From Rhyacophila brunnea (taxonomy: Eukaryota; Arthropoda; Insecta; Trichoptera; Rhyacophilidae), in NCBI GenBank assembly GCA_022495005.1, contig JAGYXB010001352.1, positions 1,116,001 to 1,180,000 of the forward strand: DNA of 64,000 nt, read 5' to 3'. A program made the position numbers and the translations under genes. This document shows, piece by piece, positions 47,270 to 58,560 of the stretch (positions are counted from its first letter, which is position 1; each line of letters opens with the position of its first letter). The notes beneath the pieces were generated by a model that was not told the origin of the DNA, searched no databases, and worked only from the letters and a program-made list of their open reading frames with translations.

Positions 47270-47281
47270 CACGTGACGTCA
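47270..47281. promoter_or_regulatory. Overlapping E-box and CRE
   Basis: CACGTGACGTCA joins an E-box (CACGTG, 47,270-47,275) and a full cAMP-response element (TGACGTCA, 47,274-47,281), sharing two bases. Both are palindromic factor sites, for bHLH-ZIP and CREB/ATF proteins. The surrounding 200 bp are less AT-rich than average. No transcription start can be assigned. Confidence 0.35.
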
Positions 47282-47550
47282 CTGTCCCGACATCTCATAG
47301 TTTGTGCGCACGGAAGACAGTTGAAATATTGAATCCGATTCGCCAGTCGAGAAGGTTTTCAATGTGCGACCGGGTTTATGAGCGCACGCTGTACATAGTC
47401 ACTTTATTTAATGTTTGAAGGTATTCAATTCCATTTCTAGCTGGGAATATACTGTATTCGATTTTTGAAATGAAATAATTAATATTTTAGATGTCTTTCC
47501 AGCCAAAGTACGGTATGTTTGTATAGTCTTGTTGAGAAAATAATGAAAAT

Positions 47551-47605
47551 TCTAACGTTTAGAGAGTCTAACGTTTAGAGAGGAAAATTCTAACAGGTTT
47601 AGAGG
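47551..47605. repeat. 16-bp tandem repeat, two and a half units
   Basis: TCTAACGTTTAGAGAG is repeated exactly at 47,551-47,566 and 47,567-47,582, with a degenerate third copy near 47,589-47,605. Confidence 0.8.
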
Positions 47606-49310
47606 CCCCCTTTGAAATTGTGAAGATACTTTTTGACGAAGCGACAGCCGCTTGGAAAACCGTTACTATTACTTGATTATCTCGCCTGGGTAATATACAC
47701 GGACAATAAAATTGCACACGAACATAAATTCACAAGCGTGTCACAAAAAAAAATTATTACCTACTCACAACGGCATTGCATTATAAAACTATAACATTTC
47801 ACCACTAATGACGTTCAATGATACAGACTTTAAGTGTGTCCTTTCGAATTTTGAATGATTCGAATTTACAGCAAACGAAAAACCGATCTACACGTCACAG
47901 AGCTGAAATGGGAAAAGGCGCGGGGCGTGGCGATGTACAGACGAAAATGACGCGAATTTTTACTTAACCTACGCTCCGATGCAAACCGAAGTAAGAAAGT
48001 AAGAAAACATCACGGAGAAAATGTTTACCGTGGGATTCAAACCCAGACGGGTCGACATGCAATTATTTATTTCAAGCACTATTGCTTTAATTTAATATAC
48101 TATCCAAATATATTGAATCTTCTTTGGGGCCTTCTTTGATTTTTCTGAAACATGTTTTAGTTTGAAGTAAGTGCCACTTTTGTATGTAAAAAAAAAATAT
48201 ATAGTTGTAGGGTTTCTATGAGAATTAGGAGCCCCGGTATTCCCATTTTGCTGTTACTGTCCATATAAGATTTCCTTCAACATATTATGTTGATAATAGC
48301 AATATATTATTCAGCATTTTGTGAGGGTATACATGATATATTCGAGGAATACCACGAGAAAAAAATTTGGAGCCATAAAAGAAAACGTCATCACATGAAT
48401 AAGGTATAACTCAGGTTCTATCATCTGTTTGCGTAGATAAGAAAATCAAATTTCGTTAACCCTTAATTGCATGGTGTTTTGCCTTATTCTTAATATTTTT
48501 TGTATGAATGACATTTTATTAAAAAAAAACAGCAGACAAAATTTATAATAATATTAAACATTAAATTTGGTCGAATAGAAAATTAATATACACATTAAAG
48601 AGTTGTCATCATGTATTAATGGTTAAAGTATGACGAAGGCGTATGGTGAGCAGGCCACGTCACAATAACGAAGAAAATGCAGCAATTAAAAATATAAATA
48701 ACAGCATAAAAATAAAGATTCAAGTTGAGACAGCTTGACAGAATACAAACTCTATACAACGTTTTCAAAAACATACTCTGGGTGCAATGTCAGATTGTAA
48801 AGCGATAGTAATTCTTTCATTACAGTATGGATGGATTTCCATTCACGTCAATCATAGTTCATTATTAATGTTTAAACTGTTTAAAGCATCAAACTAAGTT
48901 GATTATTGACACGAGTGTATGGCACGGAAAACACGGGAATACTTTCATCCGTGAAAATTCAACAGCGAAGTTTACCGTGGTATATTATTATTAATTTATA
49001 GACGGTATTGTTTGAGCTCTCTCGGCTCTTAAAGGTGCCCCTGATAAGTTGTAAACTTGCGCTTTTCACAGCAAGACAATCACGTTTGCCCAACAAAGCG
49101 TTTGCAATACAGGGCAAATAGAATGTTGCTGAATCAGACGAAACTTAAAACTATTGGTGTAGTTCATTGACTGCATACAGGGCCGAATTTACACTGATTA
49201 ATACCCCAAAACTAAGATTTATTAAAATTTATTAAAAAGTTTATTTTTGAAGTTATACTTCTTTAGGCGCGTTTGGAAAATCAGATCAGAGTGTATTTTT
49301 AGCGTGTGAC

Positions 49311-50058
49311 TAGGGAATCCAATCCCGAGCCAAAATTCTGATCCCGGGATTTCGGGATTACAATTTGACAATCCCGGGATCCCGGGACTGGTCCCGGGAT
49401 TGGGATTTTTTCCATTGTTAATATAAAATTTTTATATTTACAAATAACATTGATAAAATCGGTCAAAAATAAATCTAGTATAATTTATACTATTTAAGAC
49501 ATTTATTGTTAATATTGTATACGTTCAATCTTGGAAATACACAAGTTTAATGGAGTAAATAATATTGTAATATAAATAATAATGTGAATTTAATATGAGA
49601 TTGCTGTTTCTGATAGTAAAGACATAATGAATGGATTAGCGAGATTTAAAATAGTAAAGCAAATAATCATGGCGTACTTATGGCCTTTCCGCTTCATAAA
49701 TCTAATTAGTCAGCCAAATATGAAACTGCCGTAAAACGTATGATATCATGGTGGAATTACTTTGTTAAAAGTGCGAAGCATTGTTTTTTTACCAATCTTT
49801 CTCATTTTTAATAATCTATGTGAAAAAATAAAATGAATCGGCAACCTACACATCAAACTTCATTCAAACTCAGTTTATTTCTAATGTAGTTATTTTGTAT
49901 TAAAAGTATTTTTTCTGTTATATTTTCCATAAAAATTGATAAAAAAATCAATCCCGAAATCCCGGGATTATGTTTATCAATCCCGGGATTCATAGGTATC
50001 GAAAATAGCTCGGGATCCCGGGATCCCGGGATTCGGGATCCCGGGATTGGATTCCCTA
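49311..50058. mobile_element. hAT-type element with CCCGGG-packed ends
   Basis: The inverted ends are TAGGGAATCCAATCCCGAGC and, reverse complemented, TAGGGAATCCAATCCCGGGA. The perfect duplication CGTGTGAC flanks them (49,303-49,310; 50,059-50,066). Roughly the first 90 and last 120 bp hold about ten copies of CCCGGGAT, which can pair within and between ends and likely serve as transposase sites. The AT-rich middle has no coding frame. Related ends bound 16,648-17,750. Confidence 0.88.
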
Positions 50059-50069
50059 CGTGTGACTAC

Positions 50070-50190
50070 ATGTTACATACACATAATTTATTTTTTCACA
50101 CAAAAAAACACACTCGATTGGATTCGAACCGACGATTGCTCGGTTATCAGCCGAGCGCACAACCATTACGCCACAGAATGATACTACAAT
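50070..50190 (-). mobile_element. tRNA-like sequence, probable family T member
   Basis: Minus strand at 50,182-50,111: box A GTGGCGTAATGG, a perfect 5-bp anticodon stem CTCGG/CCGAG with 7-nt loop CTGATAA (anticodon GAT, U33 present), and box B CGGTTCGAATCC. The acceptor ends do not pair and the T-stem is imperfect, so a working tRNA gene is unlikely. The 3' sequence TAAATTATGTGTATGTAACA resembles the family T terminal repeat. Confidence 0.5.
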
Positions 50191-50933
50191 CGTGACGATT
50201 ATACAGTATAACATTATAGTTTAGAATTGTTCCGTTGCTAGGCAGCGAATTTATTATTGTCGGCCATTTGCAATTCCTTACGCAAACAAACTATTAAAAC
50301 AACGATAAATAATTATAAAATTTAGTAATATAAGTTAAAGTGTATAGAAATAAACCAACGGCGTTCCAATAAGCGGTCCTTTTTCTTGAGTATGTAATTT
50401 AACAAGATAATTAAGAGCTAGTCGAAGAATCTAGTTTATCACAAGTTTTGTTTTTGTTTTGTTACGCCAAATAAATATAACTTCTAACGCGCGTACATAA
50501 ATAAGTACACACACCGATTTTTTTTTCATATTATAAGACGTATATTTGCTTAAAGTAATTTTTATTACTCGTGTTCAAGTTGTAAAAAGAACAACTGAAT
50601 TGCAATATTGTTACTTAGTGTCGAAATAAACATGTTTGTACGAAAATGTAGTACCGGCAGTCGATTACCCCTCGATTTGAGATGGTGTCATTAAATTAAA
50701 TTTTACATCGTTTACAGAAAATACTGCAGATAAAGCAACGGCTCTCGACAATATATTGTCTGAGACGCGTTCTGCAGTTTTTCGGACATTTTATTATAAG
50801 GCGCGGATAGGGCAACCTGAGGAGACTGGTGGTTCAGAGTAAGAGCGTCGGCGCGCTGGAGCGACCAAGTAGCTGACTGAGGACAGCATTCACTCTGGCC
50901 TGAGAGAAGCAGAGAGTCAAGAGGGGTAGAAAG

Positions 50934-51361
50934 CAGGTAACACAGAAATAATGGGAACTACAATACCTAACGGGTGTGGAGAAGCAGGCAATCGATCTCA
51001 AGTAAGGAAGAATACGGGATAAACTTTTTATTGTGCCATCCCCTAGCGGAGGTCGGCGACCATCAAGGCGATCTTATCTTTGTCGTCTGCTACCCGTAAC
51101 AGTTCAGTGGAGCTCCACTCGTACCAATCACGGAGGCTCTTAAGCCACGAAATGCGTAAATTTAAACACGTGTCAAGAATACGCCGTACGTCGAATACTG
51201 ACAACTGCTCTCGGTTTATGCACTGACGCTCATGTAATATTGGTGTATTGAAGGTTGAAACACACACTATTTCACGTCTATAATGCATTCAAAACCATGC
51301 GTCAAAATGTACTGTATTGGGATATATCCTATCGGAATTCTATTTATTAATCTGTTATGTG
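50934..51361 (+). mobile_element. Short hAT MITE (family M) hosting a LINE fragment
   Basis: It starts at CAGGTAACACAGAAATAATG and ends at TTAATCTGTTATGTG. Flanks GTAGAAAG (50,926-50,933) and GTAGAAAC (51,362-51,369) match at 7 of 8. About 130 bp are extra compared with the 39-kb copy, and these are the LINE piece at 51,027-51,156. Confidence 0.88.
51027..51156 (-). pseudogene. LINE C-terminal fragment nested in a MITE
   Basis: The minus strand translates as RISWLKSLRDWYEWSSTELL and then DKIALMVADLR before a stop, the final residues of an RTE-like protein. Flanks TAAACTT and TAAATTT suggest a short target duplication. The fragments at 61,150-61,405 and 62,095-62,280 have the same ending. Confidence 0.8.
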
Positions 51362-51425
51362 GTAGAAACTCTTGTTCGCTCAAACATTGAAAGGTTGTCA
51401 TTATCCTCAGCCATAAGGAAACAAC

Positions 51426-52583
51426 CGAGAAGAATTGTACACTCATTCTCAGTATTATTTTATTTTACTCTTTAATTATTATTATTAATGTGTACCTATA
51501 TTTTAATTCTTGATGTAATCTAAGATTTTAATAAATTTATATCAAAACAGCAATAAAATGCTTTGATTACCATATATTATTACCATGATTGTTGGAAAAT
51601 CAATATCGCGTTGAACTGTACATTTTGATTAAAGGTATATTTCTACCTTGCAGTCACCGTGTATTATATACTGAGCACAGCGAAAGTTTTCGCAACCTGG
51701 AAAGTGGTTAGGTGAAGAATGACTGCGACCTATCGAAGTAGTATACTAGTTCAGGAACGCCCAAATGCACCAACGAACAACAATCTATTATATATCATTT
51801 ACTATAGCGTATAGACATAAGCCATGCAGCTTCCTTGACAGGCCGACGTATATTATTTATGCATTAGCAAGTGTGAGAAAATTAATTTAATATCATTCGA
51901 AAGATGTAGCTGTTTTCAACTAAGATGTGTTGATAATAATAAACTGTGTTTCGATATTAATACTATTAAAAGACGTGATGCAATTCGCACATTATAACAT
52001 ACAACTTTCAAATTTATTACGTATACATACAGTAACAATATAAATTGTAATCTATTTAATATTATTCTACATAGCATATAACTAGCAATAAATTTTGATT
52101 TGTGTATTTGAAATAAGATGTTATATAAATATATATTATTTGATCAAGCTTGACTATTGACTTGTCATTATCAAAAAAAAATGCATGACCTTTACAAAAT
52201 ATATTTTTTTAAATATTTATAATGAAAACATGTAACACTACTTTTGTGCTGAAAAAAAAATATTTATGGTTTTAACACGAGAAATTCTTTGACCAAAAAA
52301 GGTCAAATTTTTGTCAAATTATCAAAATGCCAATGCTTGACCATCTAAATGCCTTATTCCAAGTAAAGTCTTGTTTCTATATAATAAATACATACGTAGA
52401 GTTCATTGATGGCCATAATTATGATTACCTACGGATATTGTAACATTTTTTTAAAGTAATTAATATTGATAATTTCAGTCTAAACATGAAACACAAGATT
52501 AATGGGTACTGACCTACCCTACCAGCACATCTTTTCTATACAAAAGACACCTTTCGGCCGCTACTGCAGCTATCTAGGGTAAG
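51426..52583. other. AT-rich interval, nothing recognised
   Basis: No frame of note and no repeat partner seen. Confidence 0.45.
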
Positions 52584-52627
52584 TTATTGTAACAATTACA
52601 ATAAGTTAGTTGTAATTGTTGCAATAA
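52584..52627. repeat. 18-bp inverted repeat, 8-nt loop
   Basis: TTATTGTAACAATTACAA (52,584-52,601) and TTGTAATTGTTGCAATAA (52,610-52,627) pair with one mismatch. A further AACTTATTGTAACA occurs at 52,706-52,719 beside the SINE end, so the motif brackets about 120 bp. Confidence 0.75.
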
Positions 52628-52733
52628 GTGCTATATTTTAACAGCACCTCTCTTGGCTGTGATAAAATTTAGAGCGAGATAGCCGGTTTTGCCTGTTTAG
52701 ACGGCTAACTTATTGTAACATTTATAATTATTC

Positions 52734-52965
52734 GACCATGTCCGATCCTAATAGGATCGTATGGGCATCCACAGAGTAGAGGTTTGTATTAACAGATGTT
52801 GTTTTTTACGAGAAATAGATGTCAGCCACTTGTTCAACCTATTAGGTCCATACCCTGACTCACACACAAATTGAAAAACAATATGTGTACTTGCCAGGCC
52901 CAGGATTCGAACTTGAGACCCACGGCGTGATAGTCCAACGCTTAAGCCGCGCGGCCACCGTGGGT
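52734..52965 (-). mobile_element. SINE A copy, near full length
   Basis: Head CCCACGGTGGCCGCGCGGCT with GCTTAAGCGTTGGACTATCA and box B AAGTTCGAATCC; body GAACAAGTGGCTGAC. The terminal hairpin is imperfect (CCTCTA/TGGATG) and the terminus is GATCGGACATGGTCGAA. The head closely follows the serine tRNA pattern (GTGGCCGAGCGGTTAAGGCG) with the variable arm partly kept. Confidence 0.87.
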
Positions 52966-53904
52966 ACCTCAATACAAATATGTAATAAATACTATCACTT
53001 TATCACTTTAGCGGTCGATATTCGCCTCGTGTATAGAATAGACCCGCTCTGTTTCAGTTTAGCAATTTCATCCTCGTTTAAACCAGTAATATTCAGAGGA
53101 AATAATATTACGAAAAACAACGCCAACTTCGATTAGAAAATTTGCCACAAAAAGAAGAATAAAGGTCCACAAATAACTATTTTGATCACGACCAATGTTT
53201 TACTATGTACTAGTAACTAGTAGAATAAAAAAATCATCTAGTTTGATCAGTTATACATAACGTATCTTGAAAATTTCAAAAAGCGAAAACTGGGATTCGA
53301 AAGAAGATCATCATTTATGGAAGTGTGCAGTTTTAAATGCCTAGTTGTATTATTTATTTTTATACGCACATAATAATAACGAAAATAAGTACATGTGTTA
53401 AAAAATTTCCTTCTCAATTATTAATGTACTTACACATTTGATAACATTAGATTCATAAATAGTTGTGTTACTTTGTAAACATCTTGACTTTGACATTAAT
53501 AAAGTTAATATAATGCGATTAAATAAAATAATGACGTAAATGTGCTAAAAAAGCTCTCGGTGTGCCATTTGAAATAAAGTATCTTCGCTAAATGCAATAA
53601 TACGAGAAACTTTCCCATACCGAGCAGAAGTAAGTTGCATGCAACTAGCTAACTACTTTCACGACACATTCTGTCTGTGGGACAAATATTTCGAACGATA
53701 TTTCAGTTATTGGCAACCATTTGATGCCAATACCTAAACCTTCATTAATAAAAATGTATAACATACTATTCCGCTCGCAGGCGAACTTATGTTACATAAA
53801 TTCTTAAAATTTGTAGAGTATATTGAAAACATTTTTTGATTTTTGTATCATTGACAATGGTTCTTTTTATTGACATATTGTTAACGTTTTCAAATTCTAG
53901 AATA
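52966..53904. other. AT-rich interval, nothing recognised
   Basis: An 83-codon frame ending at 53,136 overlaps the SINE and is not supported. Confidence 0.45.
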
Positions 53905-54125
53905 TTAAATATTAATTGAATGAAATTCAACATACAGAATTTTGAAAACACAGAAAATATATTATAACCAATAGAAAAAATCTTTTTGAAAAAAGTAAGA
54001 CACCACCCAGGAATCGAACCTGCATCTATTGGGTTTCGCGCCCACGCACATAGATCACTATGCAAAAGGTACCATACTTAATTACAACAAATTTTAACTA
54101 ATGACTCTTATAATACTCAGATAAT
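53905..54125 (-). mobile_element. tRNA-headed element (family T)
   Basis: The minus-strand leader (CATTAGTTAAAATTTGTTG) is followed by the head at 54,066-54,000 with GTGGGCGCGAAACCCAA in the anticodon position and box B AGGTTCGATTCC. The body CTTACTTTTTTCAAAAAG, then TTTCTATTGGTTATAATA, matches the 20-kb pair. The tail TTTTCAAAATTCTGTATGTT resembles the terminal repeat. The anticodon loop CGCGAA is shared with the 45-kb copy though the heads differ otherwise. Confidence 0.65.
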
Positions 54126-54129
54126 CTTT

Positions 54130-55057
54130 TCAAATCAAATTTATTTATTTTACATATAATGAACATAACAAATTATAAATTCAAAGCGTTCACGACATGA
54201 CATAAAATAAGTGTTAATAATTAAAAAAAAATAAAAATACAGAGAAAAAGTAATAAAATAAGAAAATAAATTAAATAAGTAACAAAATAAAAGTAGATGG
54301 AAGCACACAGAGTGAACTTTGATAAACCCTATCTTAAAAACTTATAAAACAACGTCCACCTAAATTCACCCTCACGTAAGTGGAATATATCAATATCCGA
54401 AGCGATTTCATTAAGCATGGTTACTGCCCTCCCAATTGGCATTACTAATGGCAGGTTAGTTCTGCACCGTGGGAGAACAAACAACGCATGCCCTCGATTC
54501 CTAAGGTAATTATCAGAGACACACAAGCCAATACCACCAAGAATGGCAGAGTTCACATTTACGCCGCGTATAAGTCTGAAAAAATATGTAGCTAAATAAA
54601 GATCCCTTCTAAATTTTAAGCTACAGTATGTAAGCATCCCTAAGAGAAAATCAGTCGGATAGAGCCACGGATAATATCCATACAACCGAAAGTAAAGGAG
54701 TCGTAAAAATTTCTTTTGGACTCTCTCCACCATAAGGCCGTACTTCAACTGATGCGGGGCCCAAACGATAGACCCACTCTCAAGTCTGCTTCTAACTAAG
54801 GAGTTATAGAGAATTTTTAGTACCGTAACATCCGAAAAGACCCGGGAAGTACGCAAGACAAAGCCCAACATCTTTAGCGCCTTTTTACAAATGGTATCTA
54901 TATGACCACTAAACGTCAGTTTACCGTCAAATGTAATTCCAAGATCTCTTACAGATGCTATTCGCGAGAGAACTCTGCCATGCATCGAGTACTGGAAAAA
55001 CAATACTCGTGAGGCTTTAGTAAACGATAAAACATTGCATTTATCAATATTGAAGTC
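54130..55057 (-). mobile_element. 5'-truncated Jockey-like LINE, antisense
   Basis: Runs from 55,057, inside the reverse transcriptase C-terminal part, through the end of the coding frame (stop at 54,329) and an AT-rich 3' UTR to the tail TAAATAAATTTGATTTGA at about 54,130. The same tail is at 24,329-24,381. Related to, but not the same family as, the 10-kb LINE. Confidence 0.85.
54329..55057 (-). pseudogene. LINE reverse transcriptase C-terminal part, frame intact
   Basis: An open frame of 242 codons begins DFNIDKCNVLSFTK and includes SVRDLGITFDGKLTFSGHI, LYNSLVRSRLESGSIVW, RVQKKFLRLLYFRLYGY, FFRLIRGVNVNS and the final DIDIFHLREGEFRW. This is the thumb and C-terminal region of a Jockey-clade ORF2 protein. 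The catalytic FADD and everything upstream are missing by truncation, so there is no activity. Absence of stops over 700 bp makes it the youngest-looking coding piece in the window. Confidence 0.88.
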
Positions 55058-55130
55058 TTATAATAATGAAATTGATATTAATACAACAATATTAGATTAT
55101 GGGATTTCCATTAAACTATGATGTTATTAA

Positions 55131-55325
55131 TAACCGTGGGTCCCAGGTTCAAATCTTGGGTTTGGCTAATACACATTATTGTTTTTCAATATGTATTTGG
55201 AGTCAGAGTATGGAACTGAGTAAGTGGTTTACATCCGTTTCTCGTAAAAAGAAAAATCTGTCAATCCAAACATCCACTCTGTGGAGGCCCAGATGATCTT
55301 CTGAGGATAGGACATGGTCAGAAAT
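55131..55325 (+). mobile_element. SINE A copy, head truncated
   Basis: Starts within the head at AACCGTGGGTCCCAGGTTCA (box B retained, box A lost) and continues through GAGTAAGTGGTTTACATC. The hairpin is CCACTCTGTGG and the terminus GATAGGACATGGTCAG. A (TA)n run follows at 55,324-55,343. It lies close to the 5' border of the antisense LINE. Confidence 0.8.
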
Positions 55326-56228
55326 ATATATATATATATATTTCTAGAAAAACTTTAGGATGCTTCGAAAGCTATTTCAGTTTTTGCACCATTATCAAAG
55401 ATATTGTATTCTCGATTGATAGTTGTACATATAACCGGAATAGCTATCAGAACACACGGCTATAAAAATTCACAATAATTGACAAATCCGGTGAAACAAT
55501 AATTATTTTTCCATCAAGAATCTAAACAGATAATCAATTATTAACGTGAGCGGTATAATTTGTTCACATAGATATGAAAATTTTGAGAGATGAAGACACT
55601 CATTTTGGTTTTTTTAAATAATGCAGGAATGATTTGATTATAAGTTATTTTTTTCAACACGTCATAATGATAGCAGCAACATAAAAAATAGATAAATGAA
55701 ATCATAATATTGCTATTTGCCACTGATGCTTATCAATAATACGAGAATGTTTATGACAGTTCTGTAGAATGCAAAATTAGCCATAACATCCGTATTTACC
55801 TAAACAATTTTAAAAATACAAAAGCGCATAGATGTTTTGAATAAAAAATGTTTAGTATCACTATAAAATAAATATATATGTATTATTAGTAGAAATATAC
55901 ACTCGCTGCCAACTGCATGCGTCGCACTTGGTAAACTATTTCAATTGCCTCCGACAATTAAACGCTACTTATAAATAATTGATATTACTGTTTGACTGCT
56001 ATAGACCACTTTGAGGACATTATTAATTCATCCCAGCATCAGCAATATACATATAAAACACATTATATATTATAATTTGACATTATAAATGTGTATAGAT
56101 ATGACACATAATATAATATGAATATGTATGTAACATACATTATAATATTATGTATAATTAGACACGTACGTCAGAATCATAATCGACTGAAAGTTTGAGT
56201 GATCCCACCCGATCGACAAGGGTTGGAA

Positions 56229-56340
56229 ATAATGGGTTGAGCAAGTGGCTAACATCAATTTCTCGTATCAAAACAAAAATCTGTTAATACAACCTCCACT
56301 CTATGGAGGCCCATATAATCTTCTCATGATCATGGTATAA
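56229..56340 (+). mobile_element. SINE A copy, 3' half only
   Basis: From AATGGGTTGAGCAAGTGGCT to the terminus GATCATGGTAT. The hairpin CCTCCACTCTATGGAGG is intact. No tRNA head. Confidence 0.8.
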
Positions 56341-57742
56341 AAAATGATAGAGATAACTCGTTTTTCTGTTGATTATTTAATTTCCAAAAATACAACGTCA
56401 CGTAATACCGATTAATGTTATTATAAGAAACAGAATAAATATATATTTTTTTAAATATCCATATATTTTCATTCAAATCAGTTGCACTTTGACATTATTA
56501 TACAACCGATTATAACATCAAATTAATAAAACGACGTCTTTAAAATTAAAAAATATCGTATTTAAAATTACACAATATATTAAATTTCTTTGTAAATGAG
56601 CTCTTCCCGCTTTGATTTTATTTTAAATATTCTTACTGATCTCCCTTACCGACATAGTTCACTCATATCCACAGGGAGAAAGGAATTGTTTGTAGGTAGG
56701 TACTCACCTGAAATAAAAAAATAAAACAATATTAGATGACAGAATTATGAAAAAAAAATAATTCAGACGAGATTTCGAAATCTAAATACTATCCATTTTT
56801 ACTAAACGTACTAATATTGAAGACCAACCCTCTCCTACTGTTTTGTAAAAGTCAAAGCAACAATATGATCACGTGTTAAGTCACGTCTTTAGACAAAGTA
56901 CCACCCTTAAGCAAGCGTATTCATCCCCTTTCATTTTTAGTTTAAAATCATTTGCAAAATCGTTAGGTATACCTATTTTATTATCTATTTTCGGCTATCT
57001 TAAACGGACAAATTCAACGAAAATCTTTAAATTGACATACACACTGTCAGTTAAGAATTAGATCATTTCCACGGAACCTACTCTTATCAGTGGTAGCTGT
57101 ATGTATGTGGAGGTTTATGGCTCTGACAGGTTTGGTGGAACTCTTGTGAAAAGTTTGACTGTGCTGTAAACCACCATTACAATACGCACTACAATGGGTA
57201 AAACACCAAAACAATAGTCGTGCTGTCAGATATTTTATACTGTAACTATTTTTTAATCTAATATGTCAATACTTTCTAATAAAACAACCGCATCGTCTGC
57301 TTTATAGAAAACCCTCACAGCTCTCAAAAATTGTAAGTAATATTTGTACTCGTTCCTTCAAAGATAGGATTATATTTTGCATGAGATTTTTCGTTCGCAT
57401 AAATAATGTTATATCAGCAAAATCATTTTCAGGCAAATAATAAAAAAAATCTCTGAATATATAATACATTTTAAAAATATAAAATATATATTATATTAGA
57501 TGCTGATATTTGATACGTTTGATAATAAAACTACAAATTTGTATCACGCAAACTTTTGGCTGCGCATATTATTATTTTTTGGTTCGGCTGAAAGACAGTT
57601 TCTTTTGGTCCACCTAGCTTAAAACAACTGTTATCCTATTCGACAATAAACCTCACTGTTCTTTCAACCCCTTTGTATTTGTTATCACTCCGTTGACTAC
57701 AACAGACGATGTCCTCAGACAGCCAACCGAGCGGTAGGGAGC
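56341..57742. other. AT-rich interval, nothing recognised
   Basis: A 62-codon frame at 56,873-57,061 lacks any recognisable domain. Confidence 0.45.
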
Positions 57743-57750
57743 ACCTAAAG

Positions 57751-58245
57751 CAGTGGTTCTTATCCTGGGTTCGATCGAACCCCAGGGGTCCGGTGAGTCA
57801 GTCTCGGGGGTTCAGAAAGCTCTGGAGATTTTCATACCGTTTGTTAAAACATATCTTTGCTAGCAATCCTTTGCGAGGATGCCGGACATAAAAACGAAGA
57901 AAAGGAACAGACTTTGTTGCGAAAATTACATGAGAGTGGCACTTGCCAAGGTGAAGCCGCGCATTTCTGAACTGGTCTCTGAAAGGCAACAGCAGAAGTC
58001 AAACTGATTTGCAGTAAATATTCATTATTATGTTTTTGTTTTTGTGTGAAAATCATGTTTTAATGGTTTTGTTCTTTGAACACGGTGATGTTGATGTACG
58101 GTTCATTTCGTGCACCAGTAAAATATATACCTATAATTTGAATTTGAAAAAAATCATATTTTATTTTTCCAATTAAGAAGGGTTCGGTGAATGCGCATAT
58201 GAAACTGGTGGGGGTCAATACCTCCAACAAGGTTAAGAACCACTG
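57751..58245. mobile_element. hAT element (ZBED-like), internally deleted
   Basis: The inverted ends are CAGTGGTTCTTATCCTGGG and, reverse complemented, CAGTGGTTCTTAACCTTGT. The perfect duplication ACCTAAAG flanks them (57,743-57,750; 58,246-58,253). It keeps the transposase C-terminus at 57,879-58,007. Confidence 0.92.
57879..58007 (+). pseudogene. hAT transposase C-terminus
   Basis: The frame reads MPDIKTKKRNRLCCE and then RVALAKVKPRISELV, ending at TGA 58,005-58,007. KKRNRL followed by L..A(L/S)...KPRI is the conserved tail of ZBED/SCAN-type hAT transposases. An in-frame TAG lies at 57,861-57,863, and the rest of the protein is deleted. Confidence 0.78.
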
Positions 58246-58253
58246 ACCTAAAG

Positions 58254-58556
58254 CTTTCTGTGTGTGTGTTTTATCCAACGTCGAGGTATGTAACTAAAAT
58301 GTTATTTGCTAACGTGTTTCAGTATGTACAGAAAGTATCTAAGGCCTGAAGCCTGGCCGTGTCATCAGTTTTTGCTATAATAACCTATCCTTATCTCTTA
58401 TATGACTGCCTTATCGAAAGAAAATATATGGATACTTGGTGTCGGTATCTCACCGAAAGAAAATTAACGATGCCAAAATATGAATACTGTTTAAACTTTA
58501 CAACACACTATGTAGGTACCTAGTATTTTTTTTGAAAAACAATAACCATGATATTC
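58254..58556. other. AT-rich interval, nothing recognised
   Basis: No repeat partner or frame of note. Confidence 0.45.
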
Positions 58557-58560
58557 TTAA

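Larger units (their letters stand above)
45991..49302. other. Interval without supported gene; GC-richer centre
   Basis: Contains the short repeat at 46,576-46,617 (partner 13,909-13,952), small frames at 46,658-46,940 and 47,147-47,418, the E-box/CRE site, a 16-bp tandem repeat at 47,551-47,605, and a tRNA-like T-arm (minus strand, GGGTTTGAATCCCAC) near 48,032-48,046. None establishes a gene. Confidence 0.4.
50725..51425 (+). pseudogene. RTE-like LINE C-terminal fragment split by nested insertions
   Basis: The left part (50,725-50,933) gives LQIKQRLS, QFFGHFI and RRAGATK. It is co-linear with 4,870-5,090, including AGAGAAGC and the GGxTAGAAAG at the break. The right part (51,362-51,425) continues TCTTGTTCGCTCAAA and ATCCTCAGCCAT as in the 5-kb copy. 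Between them sits the MITE at 50,934-51,361. Many stops. Confidence 0.75.

Noticed and set aside
50111..50182. Nuclear tRNA-Ile(GAU) gene
   Set aside because: Anticodon arm is perfect, but acceptor ends do not pair and the T-stem is mismatched. Flanks resemble a repeat family, so it is treated as a tRNA-like repeat head.
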